A stretch of 64,000 bases of DNA from Rhinopithecus roxellana (Eukaryota > Chordata > Mammalia > Primates > Cercopithecidae). The notes below the pieces were generated by a model that was not told where the DNA came from, made no database searches, and worked only from the letters and a program-made list of their open reading frames with translations. This document shows, piece by piece, positions 36,750 to 47,650 of the stretch. The DNA lies in contig NC_044563.1 in NCBI RefSeq assembly GCF_007565055.1, positions 99,471,489 to 99,535,488 of the forward strand. Direction: 5' to 3'. Made by a program: the position numbers and the translations under genes. Positions within the stretch are counted from its first letter, which is position 1, and every line of letters begins with the position of its first letter.

Positions 36750-37670
36750 AGCCAAATCTGGGGCAACCTGAGCATCAAATAAACAATGGTCAAAACATAT
36801 ATTATCTACTGAATAACAAAAGCATCCTATTAGTCCATACTAACATAAATGAGTAAACAATTGTGGAAAAGAGGAAGACATTTCCTAAGGTACAAAGAGG
36901 CTAGTAAGTATAGAAGAAATTATGGAATTGGAAAATCACCATTTGGTATCATATTAATAATTAATTTGGCTAAATTAGCATGCAGGTGAAAGTTTTATGA
37001 GAAACAGGACACTTACATTGTCTCAAAGTACTCCCCCACAAATTACTTAATTACAAGTCAAGAAAGTATAACTTTCTAGCAGAAAAACCTATCAGATGCC
37101 ACCTTGATCAAATTATCAAAATTAACATTACCAGTAATTAGATAAATTGAAATAATATACAACTCATTATAATAAGAGCACAGTATCACTTTTGTCATAT
37201 TTCTGCCAAAATGCATAATCAAATGTAATCATGAGGAAATAGAAAATAAACTGAAATTGCAGGACATTTTCTGAAATAACTGACTGGATAGTAATCTTCA
37301 AAATTATCACATCAAGAAAGTCAAGGAAAGACTGAGAAACTTGCCAGGCACACAAAGAAAAAAGAGACTTGCTGCAATAAACTGGATCCTTTTGTCATAA
37401 AGAGTATCATTGGGACAATCAGTAAAACTTAAATGGGGTCTGAGGTTAAGATGGTAGTAACACACCAATATTAATTTGATGGTTGTAATTTAGTTATATA
37501 GAAGAATATTCTTATTTGTAGAAAATACGCACTAAAGCATTCAGGAATGTTGAAGCACTATGTCAGCAACTTATTTTCAACAGCTCAGGAAAAGTAAATG
37601 GTTTTCTTCTCTTCCTAAAGCTTTTCTGTAAGTTTAATATTATTTCAAGTTATTTTTTAAAATCTGGTTT
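36750..37670 (+). mobile_element. Old interspersed repeat, LINE-like 3' end, sense
   Basis: 'aataaactggatccttttg', 'cattgggacaatcagtaaaac', 'gcactaaagcattcaggaatg' and the end 'ttctgtaagtttaatattatt' recur in a high-copy mammalian repeat. I recognise the word order but do not assign the class with certainty. Confidence 0.42.
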
Positions 37671-37829
37671 ATCTTCAGTCAACTATGCCTATTCTGCCTG
37701 TATGGGTAATACTTTCATGAGTTTCTTAATAAACTGGTGATCAGAAACTTATTTGCACCTATTTACAAAATTAAAACATTTGAACAAGAAAATTAAGTTC
37801 ATGAATTTAAAGTGCTTAGAGAATTTTTT

Positions 37830-38698
37830 CCTCCAATTATGATGAAGTAACAAGTCCTAGATGAGTCCTCCTACCATAAATAACTAGAAAGACGGGAAAA
37901 AATACCAGAGTAGTGGGGAGAACCTGTTTCCAGACAATGCATAGGACTGAGATTCCTAGGAGACTGGAAATAAAACATGAGCCATAGTTACTTCACCTTT
38001 CTAACTGGAGGCAATTTCTCAACTACAGTACAGATAGGAAAGCCCAAAGAACAACAGTCTTGTTAAGTTGAGGAAAGAGAGATATAAATACGAGAGAGCT
38101 ACACTAGCTGGAATTTGCAAAGCAGAGAATCAGAGAAAAGGGTACTTACTACACAGAAAAGGAGGGCAAAGAAATCTTTATTGGTTCTCCTTGACTCTTT
38201 TGCTGAATAAGAGGTGTATGCATAGAGTGATACTCCACAAGGCCTGACACTGTATTCCCAAAGAGATGAAAACTCAATTCCCAGGGTTCACAAGTTCTAA
38301 TCAGACAGGGTACAGAGACTTCACTGGTATCCTGGGTTATTCAGTAGAGACACAAGGATAACACTTTAGTAGTAATGAAAAAGCAATCCTATAATAAAGG
38401 CCACTCTAGATGTATTCTTACAAAACTTCAAAACAAACCTCAAAATCATCAAGCTGGTTATCAAGAAATTTAACTGTCTATAAAGCAAACTTTGAAACTA
38501 TTTAAACAAAGTCCCCAAATTCAAACACTCATATGATCATAACTCACAATGTCCAGTATTTGATAAAAAATTACCAGACATAAAGAAGCAGAAAATTGTG
38601 AGTCATAACTAAAATAATACCCAATCAACAGGAAAAGATTTAGAAATGAAAAAGATGATAAAATTATCACATAAGAACTTTAAACAGGGAGAGTTCAT
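37830..38698 (+). mobile_element. L1M-type 5' region (outer, older L1), sense
   Basis: The A-rich sequence includes 'atgtccagtatttgataaa', 'caggaaaagatttagaaatg' and 'cataagaactttaaacag', resembling 5' regions of old L1M elements. A matching ORF1-like remainder appears at 46290-46990, so the L1 in between probably landed in this one. Confidence 0.5.
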
Positions 38699-38733
38699 CT
38701 CTACAAATATTTCTTTAAAATTAGCCAGGTGTG
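38699..38733 (+). repeat. Alu-like sliver, sense
   Basis: 'aaaattagccaggtgtgg' matches a piece of an Alu linker and left arm. At 35 bases the match could be chance. Confidence 0.35.
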
Positions 38734-40121
38734 GATTTTGTAGGGAAAATGGCAGATAGGAGAGAGGACTAAATTACGACCACTACTTAGAGCAGCATTT
38801 GGAGACCCACATCATGAACTTTTGCTTCAAGAACTACTGCAGGAATGTACCAGAAAAGCTGAGAGAATCCACAGACCCTCTGAAGGAAATAGATTGCTCC
38901 TGCAGGACCCAAAAGACAGCTCAAATACTGTCAGTACCCAAACTGTGAAAATGAGAAAGGGGGATCATTTGCCCCTGAACACACACCTTCACTGGGGAAC
39001 CTGAAGGCATAGATCGTGGGAGAAGGATTTGACCTTACCTGGAGCTGAGTCAATTTAGAGAGCCATGCAAGATACAGGGGAAGAGGAAGCAGTGGAAAAA
39101 GCCCTGTGAGTTCTCTGGGTCCCCAGGGAAGCCATTTCTGACTTGTCTCACAGGGGTCCTCGGGGAGGGCTGCCAGAGAAAGTGGGAAAAGACCACAGGG
39201 AAAAGGGAACATCTATCTGAACTTTGTAAAAATTCCAACTGAACATGAAATCCCCTGGCCAGAACTCAGGGGAGGGTGTGCAGACTCGACAGACAGGGAG
39301 GCACAAAAGCCCAGCTCACTTTCTCAGCCAGGTGGCTGGTAGCTGGGGTAAGTTGTCAGTCCTGCTCACCCACTGCTGGAAACAAACTGGGTGCTGTTCG
39401 GGGGTATGGTGGAAGTGAGACCAGCATTTCAGATTGCATGGGAGTTGAGTGAAGCCTGTAACTGCCAGCTTTCCCCCACTTCCCTGAAAACCTGTATGAC
39501 ACAGCACAGGCAGCCATCATCCTCCTGGGAACATAACTCCATTGACCTAGGAACCACAACCCCATCCCCCACAGGAGCCACAGCAAGCCCCACCCATGGA
39601 GAGTCTGAGATCAGATATGCCTGACTCTGCTCCCACCTGATGGTTCTTCCCTATTCACTCTGATAGCTGAATACAAAGGTCATATTCTTTTGGGAGTTCC
39701 AGGGTCCCACACATCACCTATCCTACCTATGCTACCACAACTAATGCTCTCTTGAAAGCGGCACCTCCCAGCAGGAGGCCAACCAGCACAAAACTAGTGA
39801 ATCAAACAACTACAACTGCGGATCCCTACAGAGTCCATTTCACCTCCCCTTACCACCTCCACTGGAGCAGGTGCTGGCATCCACACCTGCAAGACCCAAA
39901 GACTGTGCACATCACAGGACTCTGTGCAGACAACCCTCAGTACCAGCCTGGAGTCTGGTAGCCCTGGTGGATGGATAGATGCATAAGAGAAATAACAATC
40001 ACTGCAGTTCAGCTATCAAGAAGACACATCCCTAGGAAAAGGCAGTGAGTACTACACCAAGGGAATACCCTGTGAGACAAAAGAATCTGAACAGCAGCCT
40101 TGAGCCCCAAATTTTCCATCT
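38734..40121 (+). mobile_element. 5' UTR of a decayed sense L1
   Basis: About 1.4 kb precede the ORF1-like start at 40122. The beginning 'ggcagataggagagagg' resembles the start of an L1PB/L1MA-type 5' UTR, and 39250-39960 is the most C/G-rich part of the region, as expected for an L1 promoter. Antisense frames of 93, 76 and 63 codons inside it are shadows. Confidence 0.6.
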
Positions 40122-41445
40122 GATATGGCCTATTCAAATAAGAAAAAATCAGAAAAAAAAAAAAAAATTCTGGTAATATGACAAAACAAGGTTCTTTAAC
40201 ACCCCTAAAAAATCACAGTAGCTCAGCTCACCAGCAGTGGATCCAAACCGAGAAGAAATCCCTGAATTGCCTGAAAAATAATTCAGAAAATTGATTATTA
40301 AGCTAATCAAGGAGGTACCAGAGAAAGGTGAAGTCCAACTTAAGGATGAAAAAAAAAAAAAAAAAAAAAGATACAACACACGAGGAGAGAACTCTTCAGT
40401 AAAATAGATAGCATAAACACAAAACAATCACAACTTCAGGAAATAAAGGACACACTTAGAGAAATGCAAAATGTGGCCGGGCGCGGTGGCTCAAGCCTGT
40501 AATCCCAGCACTTTGGGAGGCCGAGACGGGCGGATCACGAGGTCAGGAGATCGAGACCATCCTGGCTAACATGGTGAAACCCCGTCTCTACTAAAAATAC
40601 AAAAAACTAGCCAGGCGACGTGGCGGGCGCCTGTAGTCCCAGGTACTTGGGAGGCTGAGGCAGGAGAATGGCCTGAACCCGGGAGGCGGAGCTTGCAGTG
40701 AGCTGAGATCCGGCCACTGCACTCCAGCCTGGGCGGCAGAGCGAGACTCCGTCTCAAAAAAAAAAAAAAGAGAAATGCAAAATGTACTGGAAAGTCTCAA
40801 CAATAGAATCAAACAAGCAGAAGAAAGAACTTCAGAATTCAAAGACAAGGTTTTAGAATTAACCCAATCCAATAAAGACAAAGAAAAAAAGAACTCTAAA
40901 AAATTAATAAAGCCTCCAAGAAGTTTGGGATTATGTTAAATTACCAAACCTAAGAATAATTGGCATTCCTGAGGAAGAAGAGAAATCTGAAAGTTTGGAA
41001 AACATATTTGGGGGAATAATCAAGAAAAATTTCCCCCACTTTGCTAGTGACCTGACATCCAAATGAAAGAAGCTAAAGGAACACCTAGGAAATTCATTGC
41101 AAAAAGATCATCACCTAGGCACATAGTTATCAGGTTATCTAAAGTCTAGAGAAAGGAAAGAATCTTAAGAGGTGAGAGGCAAAAGCATAAGGTAACCTAT
41201 AGAGGAAAACCTATTAGAGTAACATCAGGTTTCCCAGGAGACATCCTACAAGCTAGAGGGGATTGAGGCCTTATCTTTGGCCTCCTTAAACGAAACAATT
41301 ATCAGCCAAGAATTTTGTATCCAGTGAAAGTAAGCTTTATAAATGAAGGAAGGATACAGTTTTTTTCACACTAACAAATGCTGAGACAATTTGTCACTAC
41401 AAAGACAGCACTACAAGAACTGCCAAAAAGGAGCTCGAAATCTTG
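40122..41445 (+). pseudogene. L1 ORF1 remnant, interrupted by an Alu
   Basis: Starts at an ATG followed by a Lys/Ser-rich coding stretch (MAYSNKKKSEKK). The coiled-coil part is rich in Glu, Lys and Asn, and the C-terminal part still reads VSFINEGRIQFFS followed by QMLRQFVTTKTALQEL, equivalent to the end of intact ORF1p. An AluY splits it (40475-40768), and a poly-A run at 40351-40369 plus several stops and frameshifts destroy the frame. ORF1p was the RNA-binding chaperone of this element. Confidence 0.75.
40475..40768 (+). repeat. Young AluY, Old World monkey type, sense
   Basis: Nearly consensus dimeric Alu with 'ctcaagcctgtaatccc', 'gaggccgagacgggcgg' and 'gagatccggccactgcac'. I associate this combination with cercopithecid AluY/YR subfamilies. 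A perfect 17-bp target-site duplication, AGAGAAATGCAAAATGT, flanks it at 40458-40474 and 40769-40785. It lies inside the decayed L1 ORF1. The antisense 96- and 63-codon frames are Alu translation. Confidence 0.96.
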
Positions 41446-41560
41446 AAACAAATCCTGGAAACATATCAAAAGAGAACCTCTTTAATGCATAAATCTCACA
41501 GGACTTATAAAACAAAAATACAATTAAAAAAAACAAGGTATACAGGCAACATATAGTACA

Positions 41561-44545
41561 ATGAATGGAATAGCACCTCATATCTCAATACTAACATTGA
41601 ATGTAAATAACTTAAATGTGCCACTTAAAAGAAACAGAATTTCAGAATGGAGAAGAATTGAACAGCCAAATATCTGCTGCCTTCAAGAGACTCACCTAGC
41701 ATATAAGGACTCACATAAACTTAAGGTAAAGGAGTGGAAAAAGATATTCCATGCAAATGGACACCAAAAGTGGGTAGGAAAAGCTATTCTTATATAAGAC
41801 AAAACAAACTTTGAAGTTACAGTAGTTTAAAAAGACAAAAAGGGACACTATGTAATAATAAAAGAACTAGTTCAACAGAAAAATATCACAATCCTAAATA
41901 TATATGCACTTAACACTAGAGCTACCAAATTTATAAAACAATTACTACTAGACCTAAGAAATGAGAAAGAGAGCAACACAGTAAAAATGGGGGACTTCAA
42001 TACTCCACCGACAGCACTAGTCAGGTCATCAAGACAGAAAGTCAACAAAGAAACAATGGATTTAAACTATTTAAATAGAATGTATATTCATCACCTCATA
42101 GAACTTTCTCCAAGATAGACCATATAATAGGACACAAAAAAAGTCTCAATAAATTTCATAAAGTTGAAATTATATCAAATTCTCTCTCAGACCATGGTGG
42201 AATAAAATTGGAAATCACCTCGAAAAAGAACCTTTGAAATTACACAACTATATGGAAATTAAATAACCTGCTTCTGAATTATAATTGGGTCAACAATGAA
42301 ATCAAGAAGGAAATTTAAAAATTCTTCAAACTGAACCTATCAAAATCTCTGGAACACACTAAAGGCGGTGCTAAGAGGAAAATTCAAAGCCTTAAATGCC
42401 TATATCAAAAAGACAGAAAGAGCACTAACTGACATTCTAAGGTCACATCTTAAGGAACTAGAAAAACAAAAACAAACCAAACCCAAACACAACAGAAGAA
42501 AAGAAATAACCAAGATCAGAGCACTAACTGAAACTGAAACAACAATAAAAAAATACAAAAGATAAATAAAATTAATAGACCATTAGCAAGATTAACCAAG
42601 AAAAGAAGTGAAAAGATACAAATAAGCTCAATTAGAAATGAAACAGGGGATATTAAAACTGATACCACAGAAATACAAAAGATTATTCAAGGTTACTATG
42701 AACACCTTGAAATGCATAAACTAGTAAACCTACAAAAGATGGATAAATTCCTGGAAATATACAACCTTCCCAGTTTAAATCAGGAATAGTTAGAAACCCT
42801 GAACAAACCAATGACAAGCCGCAAGATTGAAATGGTAATAAAAAAAATTACCAATAAAAAAAAGTCCAAGACCAGGTGGATTCACAGTTGAATTCTATCA
42901 GACATTAAAAGAATTGATACCAATCCTAAGGCCACTATTCCACAAGATAGAGAAAGAGGGAATCCTCCCTAAATTACTCTATGAAGCCAATATTACCCTA
43001 ATGCCAAAACCAGAAAATGACATAACAACAACAACAAAAAAACTATAGACCAATACCCCTGATTAACATAGATGTTCAAAAGTCTCTAACAAAATACCAG
43101 CTAAACGAATCCAACAGCATATCAAAAAGATAATCCACCAAGATCAAGTGGATTTCATACCAAGCATGCAGGGATGATTTAACATATGCAAGTCAATAAA
43201 TGTGATACACCACATATGCATATTTTTTTAATCACATGATCATCTCAATAGATGCAGAAAAATCATCTGAAAAAAGTCCAGCAACTCTTTATGATTTAAA
43301 CCCACAACAAAATGAGCACAGACAGGACATACCTTGAGGTAATAAAAGCCATCTATGAGAAACCCACAGCCAACATAACACTGAATGAGGAAAAGATGAA
43401 AGAATTCCCACTGAGAACTGTAATAAGACAAGGATCCTCGCTCTCACCACTTCTATTTAACATAATAATGGAAGTCCTAGCCGGAACAATCAAGCAAGAG
43501 AAAGAAATAAAAGGCATCCAGATCAGTAAAGAAGAAGTCAAACAATCATTGCTTGCTGATGACATAACTGTTACCTAAAAAAATCCTAAAGACTCCTCCA
43601 GAAAACGCTTAGAACTGATAAATTCAGCAAAGTTTCAGGATATAAAATTAATGTACACAAATCAGTAGTTCTGCTATATACTAACAGTGACCAAACTGAG
43701 AATTAAATCAAGAACTCAACCCCTTTTACGATAGCTGCAAAAAAGAAAATAAAATACTTAGCAATATACCTAACCAAGGAGATGAAAGACCTCTACAAGG
43801 AAAACTACAGAACACTGCTGAAATAAATCATAGAGGACACAAACAAATGGAAAAACATCCTATATTCATGGATGGATAGAAGCAATATTGTGAAAATGAC
43901 CATACTGCCAAAAGCAATCTACAAATTCAATGCAATTTCCATTAAAATACCACCATCATTCTTCACAGAACTAGAAAAATAAAATCCTAAAATTCATATG
44001 GAACCAAGAAATAGCCCACATAACCAAAGAAAGACTAAACAAAAAGAACAAATCTGGAGACATCACATTACCTAAATTCGAACTATATTATAAGGACATA
44101 GTCACCAAAACAGCATGGTACTGGTATACAAATAGGTATATGGACTAATGGAACAGCATAGAGAACCCAGAAATAAAGCCAAACACTTAGTCAACTGAAC
44201 TTTAACAAAGCAAACAAAAACATAAAGTAGGAAAAGGACACCATATTCAACAAATGGTGCTGGGGTAATTGTCAAGCCACATGTAGAAGAATGAAACTGG
44301 ATCCTCATCTCTCACCTTACTCAAAAATCAACTCATGATGAATCAAAGACTTAAATCTAAGACCTGAAACCATAAAAATCATAGAAGATAACATCAGAAA
44401 AACCCTTCTAGACATTGGCTTAGGCAAAGACTTCACGACCAAGAACCCAAAAGTAAATGCAACAAAAATAAAGATAAATATACAGAAGTTAATTAAGCTA
44501 AAGAGCTTCTGCACAGCAAAAGAAATAATCAGCAGAGTAAACAGA
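41561..44545 (+). pseudogene. L1 ORF2 remnant (endonuclease and reverse transcriptase), broken
   Basis: Begins MNGIAPHISILTLNVNNLN, the N-terminal endonuclease strand with the conserved Asn, and keeps CCLQETH with its metal-binding Glu. A stop ends this frame after 78 codons. Later pieces are the 65-codon segment at 42368-42565 and the reverse transcriptase block at 43312-43578, which keeps QGSSLSPLLFNIIMEVLAG and ends LLADDITVT, where the catalytic FADD has become LADD. Many stops and indels make it inactive. The sequence stops matching ORF2 at about 44545, after the region coding for 'KLKSFCTAKE', and jumps back about 630 bases in ORF2 coordinates. Confidence 0.85.
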
Positions 44546-44548
44546 GTA

Positions 44549-46255
44549 AGCAATCTTCAGATTCAATGTAATTCCTGACAAAATATCAACATTATTTATC
44601 AAAGAATTAGAAAAAAAATATAAAATTCATATGGAACCAAAATGGAGCCCAAATAGACAAGGCAATCCTAAGCAAAAAGAACAAAACTGGAGGCACCACA
44701 TTGTCTGACTTCAAATTATATTACAAGGCTATAGTAACCAAAACAGCATAATACGGCACAAAACTAGACACACAGACCAATGGAACAGAATAGAGTATCC
44801 AGAAATAAAGCCAAATGCCTATAAGCAACTGATCTCTGACAAAGTAAGCAAAAACACACACTGGGGGCAGAAAAACATATTCAATAAATGGTCCTGGGAG
44901 AATTGGACATCCACATGCAGAAGAATGAAACTGGATCCTTCTCTCTCTCACCATATACAAAAATTAGTTCAAAATGGATTAAAGACTTAGATGCAAAATG
45001 TGAAACCATAAAAATTCTAGAAGGAAACTTAGGAAAAATTTTTCTGGACATTGACCTAGGCAAAGAATTTATGACAAAGACTCCAAAAGCAAACAAAAAT
45101 AAATAAATAGGACTTGGTTAAACTAAAAAGCTTCTCCACAGCAAAATAAACAATCAGTAAACAGACAAGAGTGGGAAAAAAAATCTTCACAAACTATGCA
45201 TCTGACAAAGGACTAATATCCAGAATCTACAATGAACTCAAATCAGCAAGAAAGAAACAAATAATCTCAAATAAGAAATGGGCAAATGACATGAACAGAC
45301 ATTTTTCTAAAGAAGATATACAAATGGCGACAAACATATGCAAAAAAAAAAAAAAAATGCTGTACATCACTAATCATCAGGGAAATGAAAATTAAAACCA
45401 CAATAAGATATCACCTTACTCCAGTCAGGATGGCCACTATAAAAAGTATTTTTTTAAAAAATCAATAGATGTTGGTGCAAATATGGTTAAAAGAGAACAC
45501 TTATACACTGTTGATAGAAATGTAAATTACTACAACCTCTATGGAAAACAGTATGGAAATTTCTCAAAGAACTGAAAGTAGATCTACCATTTGATCCAGC
45601 AATCCTACTACTAGGTATCTACCCAAAGTAAAGAAGTCATTATATCAAAAAGACATTTGCACCCATATGTTTATTGCAGCACAATTCACAATTGCACAGA
45701 TGTAGAGTCAACCTAAGTACCCATCAACCAATGATAGAACTAAAAAAGTGATCTGTATATGATATATATCACGTTTATGTATATATCACATATACATGAT
45801 ATACTTATACACATATAAATGTGATATATAGTCACATGGTGTATGTGTGTGTATGCGTGTGTGTGTGTATATATATCATGAAATACTACTCAGCCATAAA
45901 AAGGAACAATATATTGTATTTCACAGCAACTGAGATTGAACTTTAGGCCATTATCCCAAGTGAAGTAACTAAGGAATGGAAAACCAAATACCGCATGTTC
46001 TTGCTTATAGGTGAGAGGTGAGCTATGGGTACACAAATGCATGCAGAGTGGTATAATGTACATTATCGACTCAGATGGGGGAAGGTATAAAGAAGAGAGA
46101 GGGATGGAAAATTACTTATTGGGTACAATTTACGCTATTTGTGAGATGGATACACTAAAAGCCCAGACTTCACCATTATGCAATTCATCTATGTAACTAA
46201 AAACCACTTGCAGCCCCAAGCCAATGAAATATATATAAATAAATACACTGAAGCA
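44549..46255 (+). mobile_element. Second L1 ORF2 3' segment, overlapping the preceding one, sense
   Basis: From 'gcaatcttcagattcaatg' (compare 'gcaatctacaaattcaatg' at about 43914) the same ORF2 region is repeated in diverged form. It then runs on through the C-terminal ORF2 region, where 45171-45395 encodes 'DKGLISRIYNELK', to an L1 3' UTR and an A-rich end near 46255. The two copies differ too much to be a recent duplication. Either a separate 5'-truncated L1 landed against the first, or an old internal duplication occurred. The 72- and 74-codon frames are fragments of this ORF2. Confidence 0.78.
45757..45882 (+). repeat. TA/TG-rich microsatellite within L1
   Basis: Imperfect 'atatatcac' units lead to (TG)n with 'gtgtgtgtgtgt' at about 45857-45868 and then TATATATA. 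It replaces or expands a normal part of the L1 3' region just before 'tgaaatactactcagcc'. Confidence 0.85.
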
Positions 46256-46289
46256 CAGAGAGTAAAACAAACAAACAAAAAATTCTAAA

Positions 46290-46990
46290 TGACCAGTGAA
46301 GCATTCCGTGGTTTAATATATACTTGTTTGGAGGTTCATGAGAAAAGCAAAGAGAAGGAGGAGAGAAAAAACATTTAAAGAACTAATAACTGAAAAATTT
46401 GCAAACTGGATGAAAACTCTGAATCCACAGATGAAAGAAGCTGAACGAACCCAAGCAAGATAAAATTAACTATACACAAGAATATTATAATAAAATCAAT
46501 GAAAGTTAGTCATAAAGAGAAATTTCTAAAAGCAGCCAGAAAGAAGGGTTAGATTAAGAGGAACACATATAAGAAGTAATGCTGGCTTATCAGAAGCAAT
46601 GAGAGGCAGAAACTTTTTTTTTTTTTTTTTCTTTTTTTGAGACGGAGTCTCGCTCTGTCGCCCAGGCTGGAGTGCAGTGGCCGGATCTCAGCTCACTGCA
46701 AGCTCCGCCTCCCGGGTTTATGCCATTCTCCTGCCTCAGCCTCCCGAGTAGCTGGGACTACAGGTGCCTGCCACCTCGCCCGGCTAGTTTTTTGTACTTT
46801 TTTTAGTAGAGACGGGGTTTCACCATGTTAGCCAGGATGGTCTCGATCTCCTGACCTCGTGATCCGCCCGTCTCGGCCTCCCAAAGTGCTGGGATTACAG
46901 GCTTGAGCCACCGCGCCTGGCCAGAAACTATTTTAAAGTGCTAAAATAAAAATATATCAAAGCCCAGTGCTTAGTACTCTTTAAAAGGTA
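46290..46990 (+). mobile_element. L1M ORF1-region remnant, sense, split by AluY
   Basis: 'aaaaaacatttaaagaac', 'gaagctgaacgaaccc' and 'aaagcagccagaaagaagg' follow the ORF1 region of old L1M elements. The copy continues after the AluY as 'agaaactattttaaagtgc'. It probably belongs to the outer L1 whose 5' part is at 37830-38698. Confidence 0.55.
46615..46922 (-). repeat. Young AluY, Old World monkey type, antisense
   Basis: Poly-T then 'gagacggagtctcgctctg', with 'gtggccggatctcagctc', 'ccacctcgcccggctag' and 'caggcttgagccaccgcg'. It is nearly consensus and shares its diagnostic bases with the Alu at 40475. AGAAACT flanks it at 46608-46614 and 46923-46929. The 64-codon plus frame here is Alu translation. 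Confidence 0.95.
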
Positions 46991-47029
46991 GCTAGACTTA
47001 TAACTACTTATAGATAGGTATTTCCATTT

Positions 47030-47650
47030 ATCCAATAAACAAACATCTAGTAAGCATTTGTTGTGTACCAAACAGTGCTACCTGCTCTTGAGGGGTTCAC
47101 GATCTGGTAGGAAGATAAATAGGAGAATAAAACAAGTGATAAAGCAAAACCAAATTGTTAAATATCTCAAGTGAAGTGGACAACCTGCCTTCCTAAGAAG
47201 AAATTAGTGGAATTTTAAAGACACGTGAATGCTTATGAGAAAAATAAGGTGAACAAAAGCAATTACAGAGAAGCAACTATATACGCAAAAGCATGTTGCC
47301 GAGCAAAATCATACAGTAGCTCTGAGCAGCAGGAGAATAGGCAGTGTATGAGACAGTGGAGATAAATGCAATTTGAGAGGTTCCTGCGTTAGATCACACA
47401 AAAAAACTGATATGACATGGCAAATAGTAGGGATTTTTACCCTGAGAATGCTGTGGCATCACTGAAGGACTTTAAACAGAAAAGTAACATGACTGGATTT
47501 TCATTTTAGAAGGATCATTCTCATTTTTGAAGAATGGTTTGGAGGCAAGCAGACCAGTTAGGAAGCTAAACAATTTAGGAACTACATAGAGATGGTCTGG
47601 ATTTCAGCTAATACGGTGGAGATAGAAAAGTATTAACAGAATTTAGTGGC
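47030..47650 (-). mobile_element. LINE-2 fragment, antisense
   Basis: The 3' terminus is at the left ('taagcatttgttgtgtacc', 'acctgctcttgaggggttc'). Further right, 'ggactttaaacagaaaag', 'gaccagttaggaagcta' and 'acggtggagatagaaaag' follow the same word order as the L2 at 17490-18935. Confidence 0.62.

Noticed and set aside
38822..39961. Several 60-93 codon frames on both strands in a C/G-richer segment
   Set aside because: The segment is the 5' UTR of the decayed L1, and the frames are overlapping and without recognisable domains.
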